Shown one piece after another: positions 7,387 through 14,095 of a stretch of 23,559 bases of DNA. Below the pieces are notes generated by a model. It saw only the letters and a program-made list of their open reading frames with translations, was not told the DNA's origin and searched no databases. This stretch comes from JADHZC01 sp964409505 (GTDB lineage: Bacteria > Pseudomonadota > Alphaproteobacteria > Rickettsiales > Rickettsiaceae), in contig CAYPDK010000015.1 in assembly GCA_964409505.1 (NCBI GenBank), forward strand, positions 1-23,559, in the 5' to 3' direction. The first letter of the stretch is position 1, and every line of letters begins with the position of its first letter. The translations under genes and the position numbers were made by a program.

Positions 7387-7467
7387 AGTCTATTTTCAGT
7401 ATGTTAAAAAAGGTAAAAACTAAATATATGATTTTGGATGAAAGTTTATTAGTTGAAGTACCATATG

Positions 7468-7773
7468 TTAATGATAGGGATTATGGGCTTTTTTTGTTCC
7501 AGATAGGTTGCCTTTATGTTTTTTTTCCCAAGGGAATGGCTTTGATTTTGAAAGATAAGGGGTCATTTTATCTATTAGATAATGCAACCACGCGTGTTCG
7601 AGTGCAGGTACATATGACGTATCAAGAGATCTATTAGTTTCGCTATAAATTACGAATCTTTTATTTTTGCCTAAATAGTTCTTATCCGGCGAAATGAAAT
7701 ATTCATTTCCTAAATAATCTTCGTGAATTTTTTTGCAAAAACATCTTATGTAAAATTTGAAAAACCAATGCAT
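7468..7773 (-). CDS. NADH:ubiquinone oxidoreductase subunit NDUFA12
   Basis: This 101-residue protein is the alphaproteobacterial/mitochondrial accessory subunit of respiratory complex I (mitochondrial B17.2). Family marks are EDYLGNEYF (18-26), KRFVIYSETNRSLDTSYVP (38-56), HAWLHYL (60-66) and the C-terminal PWEKKHKGNLSGTKKAHNPY. In the usual VPxxWHgWLH pattern the first Trp is replaced (VPALEHAWLH). The start has AAGG a few bases upstream (reading the minus strand). It lies 32 bases behind rnhA and 81 bases ahead of mlaD; adjacency to mlaD is seen in other Rickettsiales. The antisense frame at 7401-7637 is a shadow. Confidence 0.92.
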   Translation of the reverse strand: MHWFFKFYIRCFCKKIHEDYLGNEYFISPDKNYLGKNKRFVIYSETNRSLDTSYVPALEHAWLHYLIDKMTPYLSKSKPFPWEKKHKGNLSGTKKAHNPYH

Positions 7774-7805
7774 TATTAATACCTTAATTTTTAATCCAAT
7801 ATTAT

Positions 7806-8243
7806 CTAGGATTTCATTCTAGCATCACGAGCTAATTTGTCTACTCTATTATTTTCTAAGTTCATATCATGTCCCTTAATCCAAAACCAATTAATAAAGT
7901 GTTTATTTGTTTGTTTAATAAGTTCTTTCCAAAGATCCATGTTCTTAACTTCTTTCTTGTTGCTTGTACGCCAATTATTTTGTTCCCACTTATGTCTCCA
8001 AATTGTTATTCCGTTTTTTACATATTGACTATCTGTATATAACGATATTTGAAAACTTTCCGTTAACTCTTGAAGAGCCTTAATAGGAGCCAATAATTCC
8101 ATCTTGTTGTTGGTGGTACTTTGAACTGAACCTGAAATAGATTTTATTACTCCTTCCTCTACGAAGTTCAATGATGCTGCCCAGCCTCCAGGGCCCGGAT
8201 TGACAGAGCACGAACCATCTGTATATATAACTACTTTTCTCAT
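7806..8243 (-). CDS. rnhA: Ribonuclease HI
   Basis: The enzyme cuts the RNA strand of RNA-DNA hybrids, removing primers and R-loops. The 145-residue length and all catalytic residues are normal: Asp9 in IYTDGSCSVNPGPGG, Glu49 in NNKMELLAP, Asp71 in LYTDSQYV, His125 in WIKGHD and Asp135 in NRVDKLARD. The basic handle region with WRHKWEQNNWRTSNKK (82-97) is retained. It follows sspB by 57 bases and precedes NDUFA12 by 32, in the same direction, so co-transcription is likely. Confidence 0.97.
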   Translation of the reverse strand: MRKVVIYTDGSCSVNPGPGGWAASLNFVEEGVIKSISGSVQSTTNNKMELLAPIKALQELTESFQISLYTDSQYVKNGITIWRHKWEQNNWRTSNKKEVKNMDLWKELIKQTNKHFINWFWIKGHDMNLENNRVDKLARDARMKS

Positions 8244-8300
8244 TGTCCAAGACAGATATGTTAAACTATATATGTATATTTATTTTATCTTTAAAATTAA

Positions 8301-8780
8301 TCATCTCTCATAGGAATAAAAATCTATAATTTTAGCACAAGATATTTTTTTTTGAAGTGGGTCTTTATAGTTTTTTCTACATATGTGCTTACTTTCTAAC
8401 TTTTTTTCATAGAATGCTGAGGAATTGATACCAGAGTCTTGCTTAAACTGTAGAACAAAATTATATGCAGGATCTGCAAAATATGTAATTGATTTAAAAG
8501 GGACTTCAATTGTTTCTAATATATTATCAAAATAAAGAGACACTATAAATTTGTTTTTTAAAACTTCCAGATTTTGGTACTGATCTTGTAATACTATCAT
8601 TAATTCCTTTTGATGTTTTTTCCTCAGAGTTTTAGATAATATTACTCCTTCCTCTATAAGAAATGAGACATAAAAGCACTCAAATCCATGAAAGGATTTT
8701 TTTTGTAATTTTTTAAGAACATCTCTTATTATTCCAAGCATTGCTTTATTTATTAGTAAAGGATAATTTATGCTATTCAT
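8301..8780 (-). CDS. sspB: ClpXP adaptor SspB (alphaproteobacterial type)
   Basis: SspB captures proteins carrying the ssrA tag and delivers them to the ClpXP protease. The 159-residue protein begins INYPLLINKAMLGIIRDVL and continues with a beta-rich core containing GFECFYVSF (33-41), a VPFKSITYFADPAYNFVLQF segment (96-115), as in the alphaproteobacterial SspB family. After about residue 118 comes a charged linker, and the C-terminus CAKIIDFYSYER resembles the ClpX-binding tail of alphaproteobacterial SspB (AxVVxLDxFRKK pattern). Assignment rests on my recognition of the family pattern and is supported by the gene lying directly behind the tmRNA gene on the same strand. No clear Shine-Dalgarno sequence is present. 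Confidence 0.85.
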   Translation of the reverse strand: MNSINYPLLINKAMLGIIRDVLKKLQKKSFHGFECFYVSFLIEEGVILSKTLRKKHQKELMIVLQDQYQNLEVLKNKFIVSLYFDNILETIEVPFKSITYFADPAYNFVLQFKQDSGINSSAFYEKKLESKHICRKNYKDPLQKKISCAKIIDFYSYER

Positions 8781-8813
8781 GTTTTTTAATGAATTTATTA
8801 AAATTCGGGATAG

Positions 8814-8830
8814 TTCTCATCAAATGAGAA
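8814..8830 (-). other. Perfect 7-bp hairpin between ssrA and sspB
   Basis: TTCTCAT (8814-8820) and ATGAGAA (8824-8830) form a perfect stem with a three-base loop, the tightest hairpin in this spacer. It lies 34 bases ahead of the sspB start. It could be an RNase processing site separating tmRNA from the sspB message, or a weak terminator; no T-run follows on the minus strand. Confidence 0.45.
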
Positions 8831-8856
8831 TAGCATGAATACTAAAAATAATCGAA

Positions 8857-8890
8857 CAATTCACAAGGAGAATTGGTTTTTATATTTTTT
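8857..8890 (+). terminator. Hairpin with T-run behind ssrA (best fit on plus strand)
   Basis: CAATTC (8857-8862) and GAATTG (8870-8875) form a 6-bp stem with a 7-base loop. On the plus strand it is followed by GTTTTTATATTTTTTT, a terminator-like T-run, although no plus-strand gene lies upstream. On the minus strand, where tmRNA is made, it is followed by the weaker TTCGATTATTTTT. It may end tmRNA transcription or stop antisense transcription into ssrA. Confidence 0.4.
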
Positions 8891-9199
8891 TGAGGGCTTT
8901 TCTGTTGCAAGGTAACGCCCTCTAACCCCACGAAACATTAAAAGCAATTAAGCAGCTAATGCTTCATAACGCCTATTATCGTTTGCGTTTATTTTTAGAC
9001 CTTTTGTTATAACAACCAGCAGTATCATACTGAGTAAAAATTATATTTTTATTGAATACGTCGAAACTAATTTCGCTCCCTAAATTCACATGCGTGGAAG
9101 CGTCGAGTACCGCCCTCGAGTCCGATATTCCTATTCCAAATAATTTTTTATTACCATAGCATAAGCAATAATATCATAAGTAAATAATATTGCAGACGC
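8886..9199 (-). ncRNA. ssrA: Transfer-messenger RNA, circularly permuted two-piece form
   Basis: tmRNA rescues stalled ribosomes, acting first as tRNA-Ala and then as mRNA for a degradation tag. Reading the minus strand, the acceptor piece comes first and ends at 9095. It contains the T-stem TCGAG/CTCGA (9115-9119 with 9103-9107), the 3' acceptor strand CGCTTCC (9102-9096) and discriminator A. A 14-base intervening segment follows, then the coding piece starts at 9080 with GGGAGCGAAATTAGTTTCGA, whose first seven bases pair with CGCTTCC (one G-U). CCA is not encoded. The coding piece carries the tag frame (8986-8948) and ends near a GAGGGC/GCCCTC stem (8892-8922). TATTC after the D-loop region can pair with GAATA before the T-arm (helix P2). 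The T-loop GGCGGTA is not canonical. The outer ends are estimates. Confidence 0.95.
8948..8986 (-). other. tmRNA tag reading frame: ANDNRRYEALAA
   Basis: Twelve codons and TAA encode ANDNRRYEALAA. With the alanine charged on tmRNA the full tag would be AANDNRRYEALAA. The resume codon is GCA, as in E. coli. AANDN at the start is the element expected to be bound by SspB, and the terminal LAA is the ClpX recognition signal, so both delivery routes are preserved. Confidence 0.95.
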
Positions 9200-9205
9200 A
9201 CTCAC

Positions 9206-9234
9206 ATTATAATACTATATATTCTTTTTTGCAA
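9206..9234 (-). promoter_or_regulatory. Promoter of ssrA (tmRNA)
   Basis: On the minus strand TTGCAA (9234-9229) and a perfect TATAAT (9211-9206) are separated by 17 bases, the best sigma-70 match noticed in the window. Transcription would start near 9199, just upstream of the tmRNA acceptor piece. Strong promoters are expected for tmRNA, and read-through could feed sspB and the genes behind it. Confidence 0.75.
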
Positions 9235-9270
9235 AAAATATTTTATACGAGCTTGAATTTAGAATTTTAT

Positions 9271-9292
9271 GACAAAAAAGGAACTTTTTGTC
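9271..9292. other. Perfect 8-bp inverted repeat between ssrA and terC
   Basis: GACAAAAA (9271-9278) pairs with TTTTTGTC (9285-9292) across a six-base loop. It lies upstream of the ssrA promoter, in the spacer between two divergent transcription units. It may be an operator-like site or a hairpin; there is no direct evidence for either. Confidence 0.4.
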
Positions 9293-9402
9293 TGAGTCTT
9301 ATAGTTTTTTTTTATAAAAATTCATGGTTTATGGATGTAGTTTTTTTTATGTGTTAAAAATTTTAGGATAATAGTTGTTTATATAGATGTGGTATATAAT
9401 TG

Positions 9403-10323
9403 ATGCTTAAGTGGATTATATTTTTTGCTGTTCTTATTTTACTTTTTTTAGTAGATGTTTTTTTTATCAGAAAAAATTCAGATCAAACAAGTAAAAAATT
9501 TTTATATTTGAGTATTTTTTATGTTTTGGTAGGGATGGTTTTTAGCTTTTATGTTTCTTATATAAAAGGCCCTGATTCTGGAAGGGAGTATCTTACAGGT
9601 TTTATTTTAGAAAAAACTCTTTCTATTGATAATTTATTTTTAATGATTGGTATATTAGATTTTCTTCAAGTGCCACAAAAATTTAGGCATAGAGTTATTT
9701 TATACGGAATTATTGGAGTTATTGTTTTAAGGGGTATTGCTATTTTTGTTGGGGGCGCGGTATTACATTATTTTGAATGGGCTTTATATTTGATGGGAGT
9801 CGTTATTATATTTACAGGTTTAAAAACAATTTTGCTATATATCAAGAAAAAAGAGCCTGAGAAAAAAATAGAAAATATGTATCTATATAAATTCCTTAAT
9901 AGGCATTTTAATATATATCCTAAAATTGAGGGAGATAACTTTTTTATCAAAATAGATGGAAAATATTATATTACAAAATTATTCGTGGCATTGATTTTGA
10001 TAGAATTTGTAGATCTTGTATTTGCTATTGATAGCATACCTACTATATTTGGAATTACTCAGGACCTATATATAGTATATAGTTCTAATATATTTGCTAT
10101 TATGGGGCTTCGCTCTTTATTTTTTGTTCTTGAAGGAGTTTTACTTAAGTTTAAACATGTCAAGTTGCTTCTTGCTATGTTGTTAATTTTGATAGGATGT
10201 AAAATTTTGATCTCATTTTTTATAAAAATTCCTGCTTATGTTTCCCTTATTAGTATATTTGTTATTTGTGGAGCCTTTTTTCTTTTTTCGTATTTTAGCT
10301 TTTTGTTACAAAAAAGAAGATAA
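9403..10323 (+). CDS. TerC/Alx-family integral membrane protein
   Basis: The 306-residue product is a polytopic membrane protein of the TerC family, whose studied members export manganese or support metal loading of exoenzymes. About nine hydrophobic helices are visible. Two family motifs rich in Asp/Glu lie in membrane segments: GFILEKTLSIDNLFL (near residues 66-80) and LIEFVDLVFAIDSIP (near 200-215), where the acidic residues are likely metal ligands. A cytoplasmic, charged loop with KKKEPEKKIE is near 150. The frame can be read from TTG at 9400, but ATG at 9403 is preferred. No manganese riboswitch of the yybP-ykoY type is recognisable upstream. It is monocistronic, with over 200 bases on each side. 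Confidence 0.9.
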   Translation: MLKWIIFFAVLILLFLVDVFFIRKNSDQTSKKFLYLSIFYVLVGMVFSFYVSYIKGPDSGREYLTGFILEKTLSIDNLFLMIGILDFLQVPQKFRHRVILYGIIGVIVLRGIAIFVGGAVLHYFEWALYLMGVVIIFTGLKTILLYIKKKEPEKKIENMYLYKFLNRHFNIYPKIEGDNFFIKIDGKYYITKLFVALILIEFVDLVFAIDSIPTIFGITQDLYIVYSSNIFAIMGLRSLFFVLEGVLLKFKHVKLLLAMLLILIGCKILISFFIKIPAYVSLISIFVICGAFFLFSYFSFLLQKRR

Positions 10324-10537
10324 TAAATTATTGGAATTTTTAAGTTAGAGTTATTCTTATTTTGATAGTACTTAGGGGGTTGCTTTTTTTTGCTAATATA
10401 AAGTATTATTGCATAGGCTTTGTTTGGCATGGTTGTTACTAGTGAGTAGTTACCTTTATTGGTGTAATTCGGACAAAATATTAAGTGATTTACTTTTTTA
10501 AGAATAGGAATTAATTTATAATAAGTAATAGGATTAT

Positions 10538-11191
10538 ATGTCGGAAGTTTTTTTTAATGGGCCTGGGGGTAGGATAGAAGGTAATTATACTGAAGTTATA
10601 AAAAACAATATTCAATCAGCTTTGGTTTTGCACCCTCATCCTTCTTATGGAGGAACTATGAATAATAAAGTTGTTTTTAACACTTATAAGGCTCTTTATG
10701 AGAGTGGGTTTAATGTTTTTAGGATTAATTTTAGAGGCGTAGGACGCTCTGAGGGAGAATTTAAAAAAGGAATTGGAGAGTTGTCAGATGCCGCGGCCGC
10801 TCTTGATTGGCTTCAAATGCGCAATCCCTCATCCAAAAAAATTGTTATAGCAGGCTTTTCCTTTGGAGCATGGATTGCTCTACAATTGATTATGCGTAGG
10901 CCTGAAGTAACCGATTTTATAGCTATTGCTCCTCCTGTTAATAAATACGACTTTAGTTTTTTATACCCATGTCCAATACCAGGAATTATTATTCAAGGAA
11001 ATCAAGATAGTGTTGTTGTTGAAGAAGATGTTGAAAAATTTGTGTATAAAATTTCTAGACAAAAAAATACTAAAATTGAGTATTCGATTATTGAAGGAGG
11101 AGATCATTTTTTTAGAGATAAAATACATGAGTTGAATGTTGCTCTCAAAGAATATATAAATTGCTATATATTAGACAGCACTCATAATTAA
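10538..11191 (+). CDS. Alpha/beta hydrolase (small serine hydrolase)
   Basis: The 217-residue cytosolic protein has a full alpha/beta-hydrolase fold: LHPHPSYGGTMNN (31-43) carries the oxyanion-hole region, NFRGVGRSEGEF (64-75) is the next loop, and the catalytic triad is Ser108 in GFSFG (106-110), Asp157 in GNQDS and His190 in GGDHFF. This subgroup (KANL3/Tex30-like or short dienelactone-hydrolase-like) is common in alphaproteobacteria, but its substrate is not known; an esterase or thioesterase role is an inference. A good Shine-Dalgarno AGGA lies seven bases ahead of the ATG. The gene for the COQ10-like protein follows after 52 bases. Confidence 0.9.
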   Translation: MSEVFFNGPGGRIEGNYTEVIKNNIQSALVLHPHPSYGGTMNNKVVFNTYKALYESGFNVFRINFRGVGRSEGEFKKGIGELSDAAAALDWLQMRNPSSKKIVIAGFSFGAWIALQLIMRRPEVTDFIAIAPPVNKYDFSFLYPCPIPGIIIQGNQDSVVVEEDVEKFVYKISRQKNTKIEYSIIEGGDHFFRDKIHELNVALKEYINCYILDSTHN

Positions 11192-11243
11192 AAGTGGTAT
11201 TCTGTATATAATTTGTACGCTACTTTAAGTTATTTTATTTTTA

Positions 11244-11705
11244 ATGAGTTTAATTTATAAACGTAAAAAGATACTTCTGCCCTCAGATGTTATATACCAG
11301 GTTATCACTGATGTAGAAAAATATCCTGAATTTTTGCCTTGGTGTGAGAAGGTGAGTCTCTTTTCTCAGGAGAGTGGTTGTTTTGTTGCAGATCTTGAAA
11401 TTAGATTTAAGTCCTATATTTTTAGTTATAGGTCTGAGGTAGAGCATTTTATATCGTTTGATGATTTGAACTTAGAACAAAAAATTTATACTGTAAATAC
11501 TAAAGCCTATTCGCAGGATTTGCATTATCTTAATAATTGTTGGCGGATAAGAGATTTTATAGAATATAGTCTTGTAGAATTTATGATTGACGTGTCTTTC
11601 AAGTCTTTTTGGTTAAATACTTTGTTTAAAGTCATGAAAAATATTGCTCAGAACAAAATCTTAGATTCTTTTATTTCAAGGGCTAAAGTTCTTTCTTCTA
11701 AATAG
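11244..11705 (+). CDS. Coenzyme Q-binding protein COQ10 / RatA family (START fold)
   Basis: The 153-residue protein belongs to the polyketide cyclase/START-like family that contains mitochondrial COQ10 and E. coli RatA. In alphaproteobacteria it most likely binds ubiquinone and supports respiration; a toxin role, as proposed for RatA, is less likely. The signature is the N-terminal VITDVEKYPEFLPWCEKV (20-37), followed by an antiparallel sheet (VADLEIRFKSYIFSYRSEV) and a C-terminal amphipathic helix from about 127. Length is normal. It is convergent with mrcA, 62 bases apart; AGAAAG and CTTTCT in that spacer could form a long-loop hairpin. Confidence 0.9.
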   Translation: MSLIYKRKKILLPSDVIYQVITDVEKYPEFLPWCEKVSLFSQESGCFVADLEIRFKSYIFSYRSEVEHFISFDDLNLEQKIYTVNTKAYSQDLHYLNNCWRIRDFIEYSLVEFMIDVSFKSFWLNTLFKVMKNIAQNKILDSFISRAKVLSSK

Positions 11706-11767
11706 AGAAAGTGTTTTGATAATAACAAGTAATCATTTATTTTATAGAGCTCTTTCTGTGTGTTTGG

Positions 11768-14071
11768 TTATTTAAAATACTCTATTATAATATCCTCTTC
11801 TTGTGATGTATTTTCTTGAGTGGTTGTTATTATCTCTCCTGTATGATAATTAATTGGCATGAGATTGATAGATTTAGGAATTTTAAAATTTACGGAAGGT
11901 CTATGTTTAAAGGTATTTAGCATAAAATTTAATAAGATTGGAAGAGTTGTGTTTGCTCCATATATTTTTTCTCCTAAGCTTTTTGAGATATCGTTACCTA
12001 CAAATACTCCAACTGAAATATTAGGGGTAAAACCTACTACCCAGGTATCTATGCTATTATTTGTTGTTCCTGTTTTAGCTGCAAATGTTTTGTTCAAACT
12101 TAATAGTCCTTTTGCTGTTCCTCTTTTTACTACTCCTTCGAGAAGTGAAACCATTTGAGCATTTGTTGCACTATCTACTAGTCTCTCATGTTGTTTTTTT
12201 TCTACTTTAGGAAAATATTCTAGAATATTACTATTTGTTGAATCAATCAATTTTTGAGGAAAAGAACAATTACTGCATTCTCTATAATCTCTTTTATATA
12301 TAATGTTTCCTTTGTAGTCTTTTATTAATTCTATGTAATGTGGAATAACAGCTCGTCCTTTATTGGCAAATACAGAATATGCTGTGGTGATTTTTTCTAA
12401 TGTTGTGTTAAGGCTTCCAAGGGCTAGAGCATCTATTGGGAGTATGTTATCACTGATGCCAAATTTTTTTAGAGTTGAAATGATTTTATTTTTACCTGTT
12501 GCTTGGGCTATTCTTACTGTAGAAGCATTTCTAGATTTTTCTAGAGATTTTCTAAGAGTTACAGGTCCTAGGAATTTGTCATCGTGGTTTTTGGGAGACC
12601 AAAAAGGAATGTCATTACCTTGAAAAATTTCTGTATATTCGTCATAGAAAATTTCGTTAGGTGCTATATTTTTTTCTAGTGCACTTAGGTAAATAAATGG
12701 TTTTATTAGTGAACCAATTTGTCTTGTTGCCTGTGTTGCTCTATCAAATTGACTTATATTAAAATCATATCCTCCCTCTAGTGCAATTACTTTTCCTGAA
12801 TCAGGTTCAATTACTATTATAGCTCCATTGTTCTCTGGGAATTGTTCTATTAGATAGGCTCTATTTTTTAGTGTTACTAATAACACGTCTCCTATAGAAA
12901 ATAGAGTAGTTAATTCTTCTGGTTCGATCATATTTTGAAGCCAAGAAATTTTTTGTAGGTTTATTGATGATGTGGATCCATCACAAAGTCCTATTTTTAC
13001 GGTTAAGTCTTGCATATCTAAAATTACTGCTAACTCGGTATTTGAGATTTTTTGACAGGAAACTTCATTTAATTCTTTTTGCCAATTTTTTATATTTATT
13101 TTAGATAAGGGACCTCTATAGCCATTTTTTTTATCATGTCTTAGTAGGCCAGACCTTAAAGAATGTTGAGCTTGTTTTTGTATTTCTGAGTCCATACAAG
13201 ATATTATTGTAAGACCTGCTTTGTTTAGGTATTCTTCTCCGAACATGCTAATTACTTCTCTTTTTACTTGATTTGCATAATAACCACTTTCAAGTTTATT
13301 GACTTTTGTAAATCTTTCTAATGTAATAATTTTACTCTTTGCTATTTGATATTCTTGTTCTGAAATAGCTTGATTTTCCAACATTTGCTTTAATACGTAA
13401 TCTTTCCTTGTCATAGCAAGGTCATAATTTTTAAAAGGATTTAGTTTTGAAGGAGATTTTGGAAGAGCTGCTAGAAGTGCGGCTTCTTCTATCTCTATTT
13501 TATCTAAAGGCTTATTGAAATAATTTAAAGATGCACAAAATATTCCATATGAATTATTCCCAAAGTAAATCTGATTCAGATACAGTTCTAGAATTTTTTC
13601 TTTTGAAAAAATTCTGGATATTTTATAGGCTAAAATAACTTCCTTTATCTTCCTTGTTAGAGATTTTTTTGGTGAGAGAAAAAATGTTTTTACTACTTGT
13701 TGAGTTATTGTTGAGCCTCCTTGATGGAACTTTCCTCCTTTTTGAATATTTACTAAGGCAGCTTTGAATAGTCTAAATATATCTACACCAGGATTAGAGA
13801 AAAAATTTTTGTCTTCTGCTGCAATAAATGCTTGTTTTACAATATGAGGAACATAGCTAATTTTAACAAAAACTCTATTTTCTTCATAAATCTCATCCAT
13901 CAAAAGTCCATCATGTGAAAAAATTCTTGATGTAAGGGGAGGATGATAGAATCTTAATGTTGAATAATCAGGAAGATCTTTGTTAAAGTGATATATAACG
14001 CATGCAAATACTATAAAAACTAAAGTAAGGCAAATGAACAAGTATTTTATTGCTTTGTAGAATATTTTCAT
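11768..14071 (-). CDS. mrcA: Penicillin-binding protein 1A (bifunctional class A PBP)
   Basis: The enzyme polymerises glycan strands and cross-links peptides in peptidoglycan. The 767-residue protein has an N-terminal membrane anchor (about 5-27) and a glycosyltransferase domain with catalytic Glu86 in AAEDKNFF, QGGSTITQQVVK (117-128) and the second acidic site in KILELYLNQIYFG (159-171). An OB-like insert follows at roughly 320-410. The transpeptidase domain has S454-L-I-K457, S513-R-N515 and K666-T-G-T-T670. In the first motif the usual EDxxFxxHxG has Asn for His (EDKNFFSNPG). It lies 24 bases behind miaB and is probably co-transcribed with it. Its presence suggests that some peptidoglycan is made. 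Confidence 0.96.
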   Translation of the reverse strand: MKIFYKAIKYLFICLTLVFIVFACVIYHFNKDLPDYSTLRFYHPPLTSRIFSHDGLLMDEIYEENRVFVKISYVPHIVKQAFIAAEDKNFFSNPGVDIFRLFKAALVNIQKGGKFHQGGSTITQQVVKTFFLSPKKSLTRKIKEVILAYKISRIFSKEKILELYLNQIYFGNNSYGIFCASLNYFNKPLDKIEIEEAALLAALPKSPSKLNPFKNYDLAMTRKDYVLKQMLENQAISEQEYQIAKSKIITLERFTKVNKLESGYYANQVKREVISMFGEEYLNKAGLTIISCMDSEIQKQAQHSLRSGLLRHDKKNGYRGPLSKINIKNWQKELNEVSCQKISNTELAVILDMQDLTVKIGLCDGSTSSINLQKISWLQNMIEPEELTTLFSIGDVLLVTLKNRAYLIEQFPENNGAIIVIEPDSGKVIALEGGYDFNISQFDRATQATRQIGSLIKPFIYLSALEKNIAPNEIFYDEYTEIFQGNDIPFWSPKNHDDKFLGPVTLRKSLEKSRNASTVRIAQATGKNKIISTLKKFGISDNILPIDALALGSLNTTLEKITTAYSVFANKGRAVIPHYIELIKDYKGNIIYKRDYRECSNCSFPQKLIDSTNSNILEYFPKVEKKQHERLVDSATNAQMVSLLEGVVKRGTAKGLLSLNKTFAAKTGTTNNSIDTWVVGFTPNISVGVFVGNDISKSLGEKIYGANTTLPILLNFMLNTFKHRPSVNFKIPKSINLMPINYHTGEIITTTQENTSQEEDIIIEYFK

Positions 14072-14095
14072 TTATTTCTGATACCAATTGCTCTT

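Noticed and set aside
7401..7637. Plus-strand open frame of 78 codons
   Set aside because: It is antisense to the NDUFA12 gene, whose product shows clear family motifs; the plus frame has no recognisable features.
10236..10430. Minus-strand frame of 64 codons overlapping the end of terC
   Set aside because: About half is the shadow of terC and the rest is Lys/Asn-rich AT sequence without a ribosome-binding site.
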